The notes under the pieces: generated by a model
Databases searched by the model: none
Seen by the model: the letters and a program-made list of their open reading frames with translations, nothing else
Told to the model about the DNA's origin: nothing
Translations under genes and position numbers: made by a program
Part shown: piece after piece, positions 1 to 6,569 of the stretch
How positions within the stretch are numbered: position 1 is the stretch's first letter
Layout: each line of letters opens with the position of its first letter
NCBI RefSeq assembly: GCF_913773735.1
Contig: NZ_CAJYEB010000035.1
Location: 124,001 to 188,000 of the forward strand
Source of the DNA: an uncultured Massilia sp.
Lineage (GTDB): Bacteria > Pseudomonadota > Gammaproteobacteria > Burkholderiales > Burkholderiaceae_D
Length of the DNA: 64,000 bases
Direction: 5' to 3'

Positions 1-1939
1 CGCTGCGCTGGGCCGGTCGATCCCGGATCCCCAGGCTGCGCACGATCTCCTCGTCGCGGGCCGCGCGCTGGCGCTCGATCGCGTCTTCCAGGAGAAGGGT
101 CTGCCAGGCATGCTCGGCGGGCGCATCCTTTGGGCAGGCGGTAACGACCAGGTCTTCCGGTTGCTCCTGCTCGTACGTGATCTCTTCGGCGATGTCGGCC
201 TGGAGGCAGCAATGCCGCGTGAGCCGCCAGCGCGCCAGCTCGCGGTCCCAGTAGCCGACATAGAAAATGTGCTTGCGGACCATCGAATGCTCGATCCGCA
301 GGACGATCGTGCCCAGCGTGCTCTCGTCCCCCGCTACCCGTCCCTGGCCCTGCTGGATCTCGTCGTGCGGCGTGATGTGATTGCGCCGGTAGACACAGCG
401 GGTCAAGTAGAAGTTCTGCATGCGCTCGCCACCGGCCAGGGCGTCGAGCGGCTCCTGCCGGGGGTGGAGGAACTTGTCGTGGATCCCGCAGGAGATGAAC
501 GCACTAGTGGGGTCCAGGAGCTCGACGAACGCCGGCGTCGTCGAATGGTGGCTGCCGTGGTGGCTGACCTTCATGCCGCACAGATGGTCGACGCCGAAGT
601 ACCCGTCGATGGCGGCGCCCACCGCTCCCTCCAGGTCGTTCGCCGGGACGCCGGGCGCGTCGCCGCCGAGATAGTAGGAGAAGCTGCCGAAACGCAAGAG
701 GAAGCACAGCGAGCGCGCGTTTTCCCGGTCGGCGTGCAACGGCTGCACGTATCTCCCCCCGATCACATGGCCGTTGGCGGAGATGCAGGTGAGGGTCAGG
801 ACAGGCGCATTGCCCGGGATGCCGACCTGGACCAGATTCTTCCCGATCATCCATGTGGGGCCTTTCCCTGCGCAGATCCGCCGTTTGCGGGCCGGCCCCG
901 CGAGGAGTTCCTTCAATTCCTCCACTTCGTCGTCGAAAAGACGATCCTCCTCGAGGTCCGTCTGCGACAGGCTCGAGGTGAAGCTCGTCAGCTGGTCCAC
1001 GTCCTCCGGGTCGCCCCGGTCGAAGATGAGGGTCTTCTGGCAGAGCGTCGATTCCTTGAGGAGCGCCAGGGCGCCGCGGAAGTGGTCCTTGTCGTAATGG
1101 GTGATGGCCAGGACGTCCAGGTTGACGATGCCCTGGCGCTGCATGTACGCATGGATCAGCGGCGCCTGGTTGGCATCGGCAGCGTCGATCAGCGTCGTGT
1201 GCACGATGCGGCGGCGGTCACGGACGACGATCAGCGTGGCGTCGCCCTGTCCGATGTCAAGGTGGTGGATTTCCAGCGTCAGGTTGTCGATATGCGGCGA
1301 TGGCACGTTGCCCGTGTCCAGGCCGATGTCGATGTCCACGTTCTGGTCCGGCTCGAAGACCGCCGCGTCGAAGTGGTTGCCGCCGTTGATGTAGACGTTC
1401 ACCGTGCGGGGGGCGTTGCCGGTCAGCTCGTGCAGGTTGGCCGCGGTGTAGAAGTCGACCGCCATCCCATAGTGCCGCCGCACGAGGCTGGCCGTGAACG
1501 CCGCATCGCCCCAGATGGTGTAGCCGAAGTATCCCGCGTGACGCAGCCAGTCCGGCAGGCGCTCCATCTTCATCGCTTCGATGTCGGCGACGCTGTATTG
1601 CATCCACACGACGAATGCCGCCAGCGGACAGCCGCCGCCGTTGCCGTGGTCCGCGCCCGGCCCGGCGTGGTGCCAGTCACGCAGCGACGTGGCCTGCGGG
1701 GTGGTGGCGTCCTGGACGACCGCCAGCGCGCCGACGTCGCTGGACGACAGGACCAGCTCGGTCAGCGTCCGCAAATCGTTGTAGGGAGGCTTGAACAGCA
1801 GCCTGGCCGCCTCGGCGGCCAGCGCGCGGCGCACGTCGCGCGCCGCAACGACGCTGTGCGGGGGGTGGCCGAGGAAGCAGGCCACCACATGGAAGAAGCA
1901 GTCGCCCGCGCCCGGGACCTTCACGACACGCTGCGCCAC
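1..1939 (-). CDS. OTU-type cysteine protease / ComEC-type metallo-beta-lactamase fusion (partial)
   Basis: The frame is open from a stop at 2036-2038 to the left edge, so the C-terminus is missing and at least 646 residues are visible. No ATG precedes the first domain. I chose GTG at 1939 because a purine-rich Shine-Dalgarno tract (about 1943-1955) lies just upstream; GTG at 1969 or 1924 are alternatives. Residues 1-220 look like an OTU domain: catalytic Cys in GAGDCFFH (Cys14) and His in GGNHFDAAV (His189). Residues 225-500 carry the ComEC-type MBL signature: LDIGQGDA (227-234), THYDKDH (280-286), GGD (425-427) and SHHGSHHS (459-466). The tail past 500 is unassigned. No signal peptide or membrane segment is seen, so it is probably cytosolic. 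OTU enzymes cleave (iso)peptide bonds, typically of ubiquitin-like proteins; stand-alone ComEC-type MBL domains are putative nucleases or phosphodiesterases. A defence or effector role is inference. Confidence 0.8.
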   Translation of the reverse strand, partial: MAQRVVKVPGAGDCFFHVVACFLGHPPHSVVAARDVRRALAAEAARLLFKPPYNDLRTLTELVLSSSDVGALAVVQDATTPQATSLRDWHHAGPGADHGNGGGCPLAAFVVWMQYSVADIEAMKMERLPDWLRHAGYFGYTIWGDAAFTASLVRRHYGMAVDFYTAANLHELTGNAPRTVNVYINGGNHFDAAVFEPDQNVDIDIGLDTGNVPSPHIDNLTLEIHHLDIGQGDATLIVVRDRRRIVHTTLIDAADANQAPLIHAYMQRQGIVNLDVLAITHYDKDHFRGALALLKESTLCQKTLIFDRGDPEDVDQLTSFTSSLSQTDLEEDRLFDDEVEELKELLAGPARKRRICAGKGPTWMIGKNLVQVGIPGNAPVLTLTCISANGHVIGGRYVQPLHADRENARSLCFLLRFGSFSYYLGGDAPGVPANDLEGAVGAAIDGYFGVDHLCGMKVSHHGSHHSTTPAFVELLDPTSAFISCGIHDKFLHPRQEPLDALAGGERMQNFYLTRCVYRRNHITPHDEIQQGQGRVAGDESTLGTIVLRIEHSMVRKHIFYVGYWDRELARWRLTRHCCLQADIAEEITYEQEQPEDLVVTACPKDAPAEHAWQTLLLEDAIERQRAARDEEIVRSLGIRDRPAQRS

Positions 1940-2042
1940 CGCTTCCCCTCCCTCCCCATGACAATCCACGACGCCATCGCAGGCCCCTTCCTGCCTGGCC
2001 AGGACGCCGGCACCGATCCGGATGCGTGCGGCAAGTCATGAA

Positions 2043-2087
2043 GCGACGTCCGTGGCAGCGACATCCTTGGCAGCGACATCCGAGCAG
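2043..2087. repeat. Three imperfect 15-bp tandem repeats
   Basis: Three consecutive 15-bp units of the form GCGACATCCNTGGCA lie at 2043-2057, 2058-2072 and 2073-2087; the last is divergent at its end. They sit in the about 260-bp gap between the serine hydrolase gene and the downstream OTU-MBL gene, upstream of the latter. They could bind a regulator or be a remnant of coding repeats; nothing else in the gap is recognisable. Confidence 0.55.
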
Positions 2088-2197
2088 TCCGGGGCGCGGA
2101 CGACAGCGCGGGCATGCGCCCGCATGTCGGTGCCGTCGCCGCGACCATGCCGTCGGCCAGGCCCGGCCGGGCCGCCTCCCCGGCGACATGCCGGACC

Positions 2198-3274
2198 TTA
2201 CCCGTACGCCGCCTCCATCAACGCGCTGGCCAGCTCGCCCAGGCGGCGATGGTCGTCGCTGCCGTTGTTGAAGACGACGACGCTCATGCCGTCGTCCAGC
2301 ACGCGCCGCGCCACCAGGCGGAAACCGCCGTTGGCCCCGTCTTCCCAGGCGGCTTCGCGCGCCTTGCCGGCGATCGTCTCGACCCGGGTCCGGCCGCCCA
2401 GCGCGTAATGCTGTTCCGGCATGACGACCCGCATCAGGGTAGCGCGCGAGGCCGGCGCCAGGATGTCGCCGCCGAGCACGCCGTCCATCAGGCGCAGCAT
2501 GTCCGGCGCGCTGCTGTAGAAACCGCCCGCCATCGCCAGGTACGCCGGCACCGCGCTGACCCTGCGCTGCCAGGGCGGCGCCATGCCCGCGTAGGCCACG
2601 GCCATGCCCGGCACGGCGCTGGACTCGCCGTGGAAGATGCCGCTGTCGCGCAGCCCCAGCGGCTGCACCAGCCAGGCGGCGACGCAGTCGCGATAGGCGC
2701 GGCCGCTCGCGCGCTCCACGATCGCCTTCACGATCAGCCAGTTCGCGTGCGAGTAGTCCCAGGCGCTGCCGGGAGCGAAGCGCAGGTCGCCGCTGGCGTA
2801 ACGGCGCACGGCCTCCATCTGGTCCAGTTCGACGAAGGCGATTTGCGGGTCGGCCTTGCGCGCCGCCGCGATCTCGTTCGGCACGCCGCTGGCGTGGCTC
2901 AGCAGGTGGCGCAGCGTCAGCCGGGCGCCGGTGTCGGCGCGGTAGTCGGGCAGGTAGTCAAGGATCGCGGCGTCAAGCGCGAGCTTGCCCAGGTCGACCA
3001 GCTTGAGCACGACCATCGCCGCGATCCACTTGGAGACGGATCCGGTCTCGAAGCGGGTTTCCAGCCGCATCGGCACGCGCTGGTCCAGGTCGGCCAGGCC
3101 CAGCGCCCTGCTGAACAGGACCTGGCCACCGCGCCCGGCCAGCACCGTGCCGTTAAAATCGGGAAAGGCGCCGAGCGCCGCGTCGAAGCGCGCCCGCGCA
3201 CCGGCCGCGAAGGCGCGGGTGGCGGGCTGCAGCGCCGCGGCGGCGGCGAGGGCGAGACAGTGGCGACGGTGCAT
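2198..3274 (-). CDS. Serine hydrolase of the beta-lactamase/penicillin-binding-protein family
   Basis: The 358-residue product starts at ATG 3274 with a probable export signal (MHRRHC followed by an Ala-rich hydrophobic stretch to about residue 24). The catalytic SxxK motif is SVSK at 79-82. The position usually occupied by the YxN motif reads YSHANW (174-179), so the Asn is replaced by His unless Asn178 substitutes. The family (class C beta-lactamase-like, Pfam Beta-lactamase) includes esterases, D-aminopeptidases and PBP-like proteins; the substrate cannot be told. It is probably periplasmic. No clear Shine-Dalgarno precedes the ATG, and a GTG at 3313 is an in-frame alternative. It precedes the OTU-MBL gene on the same strand but is about 260 bp away. 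Confidence 0.85.
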   Translation of the reverse strand: MHRRHCLALAAAAALQPATRAFAAGARARFDAALGAFPDFNGTVLAGRGGQVLFSRALGLADLDQRVPMRLETRFETGSVSKWIAAMVVLKLVDLGKLALDAAILDYLPDYRADTGARLTLRHLLSHASGVPNEIAAARKADPQIAFVELDQMEAVRRYASGDLRFAPGSAWDYSHANWLIVKAIVERASGRAYRDCVAAWLVQPLGLRDSGIFHGESSAVPGMAVAYAGMAPPWQRRVSAVPAYLAMAGGFYSSAPDMLRLMDGVLGGDILAPASRATLMRVVMPEQHYALGGRTRVETIAGKAREAAWEDGANGGFRLVARRVLDDGMSVVVFNNGSDDHRRLGELASALMEAAYG

Positions 3275-3425
3275 GGCTTGACGTGGCGATGGCGACCGGA
3301 CGATTCTAACCACTTCGGCACCGCGGCGATATCCCGACTGTTGTCATATTGCATCTGTGCAACCCGCGCGCCGGCATGTACCATTGCTCCTCACGACGCG
3401 AACGACGACTGGAAAGGCACGCCGC

Positions 3426-3770
3426 ATGGGCATCATCAATACCGAAGTGGAATTCACCCTGCCGATCGGCTACCGCGACGCGGACGGCACCCTGCACCGG
3501 CAGGGCGTCATGCGCCTGGCGACGGCCGGCGACGAAATCCTGCCGCTCAGGGATCACAGGGTGCAGGCCAACCCGGCCTACCTGACGATCATCGTGCTGT
3601 CGCGCGTGATCGTGCGCCTCGGCAGCCTCGACATGGTCAATACCCGGGTCATCGAGGAGCTGTTTTCCGCCGATTTCGCCTACCTGCAGGCGCTGTACAA
3701 CCGCATCAACCAGGTCGATGGCGGCGACGACGGCGCGCCGGCCGACAAGGCCGTCCCGCCGCGCCGCTGA
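3426..3770 (+). CDS. Small protein resembling phage tail assembly proteins
   Basis: This 114-residue soluble protein starts at ATG 3426. It opens with a beta-hairpin-like segment (EVEFTLPIGYRDADG), followed by a region reading LATAGDEILPLRD and a helical C-terminal half with LFSADFAYLQALYNRIN. The overall pattern resembles phage tail assembly chaperone/gp41-like proteins that also occur beside contractile-injection genes. No other phage gene is visible nearby, so it is either an orphan or a domesticated protein. The family assignment is by eye and tentative; that it is a real gene is well supported by its codon pattern. It is followed 54 bp later by another plus-strand gene. Confidence 0.6.
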   Translation: MGIINTEVEFTLPIGYRDADGTLHRQGVMRLATAGDEILPLRDHRVQANPAYLTIIVLSRVIVRLGSLDMVNTRVIEELFSADFAYLQALYNRINQVDGGDDGAPADKAVPPRR

Positions 3771-3824
3771 GCACGCCGTCACGCGTCCCATCACATCGAT
3801 CCACCTGTCTTACCGAAAACCACC

Positions 3825-4298
3825 ATGAACCACGCTCTCTTTCGCCGCACGTCGGCCCTCGCCCTGCTCGCCGCCGCCTGCGCCGCACCCGCCTATGCCG
3901 ACAGCGTCGCCTCGTCCGCCTCCAGCGCCGGCTCGGCCTCGTCGGGCAGTATTTCCGACTCGATCGGCGGCTCCAGCAACAGTTCCAATGGCGACCGCCG
4001 CGTCGCCGCCGGCGACTACCGCGTGATCGACGTCGCGCGCGCGCCGGCCCGCGCCGACACCACCCGCATGACGCTGCGCGCCGTCGCCGATGCCGGCACC
4101 GGCCAGCTGCGCGAATTCCACGTCGACGTCCCCGATCGCGCGCTGGCCCGGCGCCAGGTCCAGGCCGGCGAGCTCGTGCACGTCAACGCGCGCGCCTACG
4201 GCTACGAATTCGCCTATGGCGACACGCGCCAGTCCTTCTTCCTGGCGCTGCAGGACGACTGGTACCGCGAACTGGGTTCGCGCAAGGTCGCCATTTGA
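3825..4298 (+). CDS. Exported protein of unknown function with Ser-rich linker
   Basis: The 157-residue product has a clear Sec signal peptide (hydrophobic to about residue 25, cleavage after AYA). A Ser/Gly-rich low-complexity linker (about 27-55) follows, then a compact C-terminal domain (about 60-157) with alternating charged and beta-like segments. I do not recognise the family. Its stop codon overlaps the TTG start of the following DUF2145 gene, so the two are almost certainly translated from one message and may act together in the periplasm. Confidence 0.7.
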   Translation: MNHALFRRTSALALLAAACAAPAYADSVASSASSAGSASSGSISDSIGGSSNSSNGDRRVAAGDYRVIDVARAPARADTTRMTLRAVADAGTGQLREFHVDVPDRALARRQVQAGELVHVNARAYGYEFAYGDTRQSFFLALQDDWYRELGSRKVAI

Positions 4299-5212
4299 GC
4301 CTGGCGCGGCGGGTCCTGCGCGCCGCCGCCTGCGCGCTGGCCCTCGGCCTGGGCGCCGACGCCCGGGCCGGCATCCCGGTCCTGTGCGAGCGCCACGTGG
4401 AGATCGACGCGGCCGACCAGGACCGGGCGCTGCGCTTTGCCGGCGCCATCAAGGAAGTCCTGGAACGTTCCGGCGCGACGGTCGCGCTGGCGGCGCGTGC
4501 CGGGCTCGACCTGAGCCGCTTCGGCCTGCTGTACTCGCACGCCGGCATCGCGCTGCGCGACAATCCCGACGGCCGCTGGGCCGTGCGCCAACTGTATTAC
4601 GCCTGCGACGAGTCGCGCCCGCGCCTGTTCGACCAGGGCGTGGCCGGCTTCGCGCTGGGCGCCGACACGCCCGGCCGCGGCCACGTCGCGCTGGTGTTCC
4701 CCACGGCGGACGATGCGGCGGCGCTGGAGCGCGCGGCCCTCGACAAGTCCCTGGCGCTGTCCCTGCTGGGTGGACGCTACAGCGCCAACGCCTATGCCTT
4801 CGGCACGCGCTTCCAGAACTGCAACCAGTGGGTGGCGGAATTGATGGCGAGCGCCTGGGGCGGCCTCGGCGGTGCCGGCGGCGACGCGCGCGTCCGGGCG
4901 CAATCCTGGCTGCGCACGGTCGGGTATGCGACGGAACCGGTGAGGATACCGTCGCACTGGATGGTGTTCGCCGGCCAGTTCGTGCCGCTCGTGCACATCG
5001 TGGACCATCCGGTCGAGGACTTGCAGGCGCTGGCGCTGCACGTCAGCGTGCCGGACACGCTCGCGGCCCTGGTGCGCGCGCGCACGCCGCAGGCGCGGCG
5101 CGTCGAACTGTGCCATGACCGCGAGCGCATCGTCGTGCACCATGGCTGGGAGCCGCTCGGTCCGGCATGCACGCCCTTGCCGGGCGACGAGGTGATCGCG
5201 TTCGGCTCCTAG
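4295..5212 (+). CDS. DUF2145-family exported protein
   Basis: The 305-residue protein is read from a TTG start at 4295 that overlaps the upstream stop in a TTGA arrangement; the frame has no better ATG near its N-terminus. The N-terminus is a signal peptide (Ala/Leu-rich to about residue 24). The sequence matches my memory of DUF2145: an early conserved Cys (LCERHVEID), SHAGIALRD, and a central NAYAFGTRFQNCNQWVAE segment reminiscent of NlpC/P60-like Cys/His folds. DUF2145 function is unknown to me. Translational coupling to the preceding exported protein suggests a shared envelope role. Confidence 0.75.
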   Translation: MSLARRVLRAAACALALGLGADARAGIPVLCERHVEIDAADQDRALRFAGAIKEVLERSGATVALAARAGLDLSRFGLLYSHAGIALRDNPDGRWAVRQLYYACDESRPRLFDQGVAGFALGADTPGRGHVALVFPTADDAAALERAALDKSLALSLLGGRYSANAYAFGTRFQNCNQWVAELMASAWGGLGGAGGDARVRAQSWLRTVGYATEPVRIPSHWMVFAGQFVPLVHIVDHPVEDLQALALHVSVPDTLAALVRARTPQARRVELCHDRERIVVHHGWEPLGPACTPLPGDEVIAFGS

Positions 5213-5244
5213 CTTGCCGTTCGCGTCACGACAAGGCGACGTGC

Positions 5245-5586
5245 CTACATGCTCGGCTTGTCGTCCGCGAGCGAGCCGATCGGCTTGTCGTGCTCGGCCG
5301 GTGCGCCGGCCTTCGACGCGCCGGCTTCCCCGCCGGACGCCGACCCGCTGACGCCGGACTGGCTGTTGCGCACCGTGTCGGCGGCGCTGCCGCGGCTCGT
5401 CTGCGCGGCGCCGGCGGGGCCGACGTTGCTTTCGGGCGCGGACTGGAGGAAGCCGCCGTCGCGGCCGCTGCCGGTATGGATGCCGGTCACGGCGCTGCCC
5501 TGCGCCTGCTGGCGGCTGGCCTGGCTGTCCTGCTGCCGGCTGTCCTGCTGCTTGCCTTGTCGTTCATCCTGCTGACGCTTTTCCAT
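5245..5586 (-). CDS. Small hydrophilic Gln/Ser-rich protein
   Basis: This 113-residue product starts at ATG 5586, with an AGGAGG Shine-Dalgarno just upstream. The N-terminal third is very Gln/Arg/Asp-rich (QQDSRQQDSQASRQQ) and the rest is Gly/Ser/Ala-rich and polar; it looks intrinsically disordered. There is no signal peptide or membrane segment. The good ribosome-binding site supports a real gene, but the function is unknown. It is convergent with the DUF2145 gene, 32 bp away. Confidence 0.6.
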   Translation of the reverse strand: MEKRQQDERQGKQQDSRQQDSQASRQQAQGSAVTGIHTGSGRDGGFLQSAPESNVGPAGAAQTSRGSAADTVRNSQSGVSGSASGGEAGASKAGAPAEHDKPIGSLADDKPSM

Positions 5587-5723
5587 CGTGGCCTCCTGGC
5601 GTGATTGCTCATGCCTCGATGGTAACGTTCCTTGCGCGGCCGCCAATAGGAGGACGGAGCGGGAAGCTGTAGGTCACGGACCACGCGGCCGGCCGGCGGG
5701 ATGCCCCGCGCCTGGCCGTGCCT

Positions 5724-6428
5724 TCAGGCAGGCACAGCCGCGCCGCGCAACACGCCCAGCACGGCGTCCAGCCGCGCCACCTCGTAGGTCGGCACGGCCT
5801 CCGACGCATTTGCCAGCCCGCCCGGATTGAACCAGCAGCTCTCGATGCCGAAGCGGTTCGCGCCGAGGATGTCGGCGTCGAGCCGGTCGCCGACGATGAC
5901 GATCTCGGCCCGGGTGCAGGCGCGCGCCATCCCGACGGCGTACGCGAAGAAGCGCACGTCCGGCTTGGCGAAGCCGCAGGCTTCCGACGTGGCGACGAAG
6001 GAGACGTGGGCCTGCAGGCCCGAGCTGGCGATGCGCCGCTGCTGGATGTGCTCGACGCCGTTGGTGATGATCCCGACCTCGCCCACCGCGGCGAGCGCCG
6101 CGCACAGGGCCGGCGCGCCGTCGACCAGCACGACCGAGTGCGCCAGCGCGTCCAGGTACAGCGCGCTGGCGGCCTGCGCGTCCAGGTCCAGGCCATGGTC
6201 GGCGAAGGTCTTGCGAAACCGCTCGACCTTGAGGAAGTCCTTGCTCACGGCGCCCAGCTCGAAATGTCGCCAGAGCGCCGTATTGATGACCTGGTAATGG
6301 CCGAACAGGGCGTCGACGTCGCCCTCGACGCCCAGCGCCGCGAGGGTGCGCCGGAACGACAGGCTTTCCGACGCGCGAAAGTCCAGCAGCGTGTCGTCGA
6401 GGTCGAACAGGAAGAGTTTGTGCTTCAT
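5724..6428 (-). CDS. yjjG: HAD-superfamily nucleotidase, YjjG type
   Basis: The 234-residue cytosolic protein starts at ATG 6428. HAD motif I is FDLDDTLLDF at residues 7-16 (nucleophile Asp9). Motif II is the Thr of IITNGVE, and motif III/IV is the Lys of FAKPD followed by VGDRLDADILGA. Length and sequence fit the YjjG family of pyrimidine 5'-nucleotidases, which dephosphorylate noncanonical or damaged nucleoside monophosphates. It is divergent from the CAP-DUF4214 gene. The exact substrate is inferred from family membership. Confidence 0.87.
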   Translation of the reverse strand: MKHKLFLFDLDDTLLDFRASESLSFRRTLAALGVEGDVDALFGHYQVINTALWRHFELGAVSKDFLKVERFRKTFADHGLDLDAQAASALYLDALAHSVVLVDGAPALCAALAAVGEVGIITNGVEHIQQRRIASSGLQAHVSFVATSEACGFAKPDVRFFAYAVGMARACTRAEIVIVGDRLDADILGANRFGIESCWFNPGGLANASEAVPTYEVARLDAVLGVLRGAAVPA

Positions 6429-6569
6429 TTTATGCAATGGAAAATGCCCGACACTGTTGCATCCTAGCACGCCGATGCCGCTTTGCCGCAGTATTTCCGG
6501 ATGGCACATATATCGCTGGGGCATAATATCCAGTTCCATCCCGCTGTCCAGCCCTTGCGCGAGTCCGTC

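Noticed and set aside
110..2041. A 643-codon open frame on the plus strand
   Set aside because: It is the exact codon-aligned antisense of the OTU-MBL gene, which carries complete catalytic motifs.
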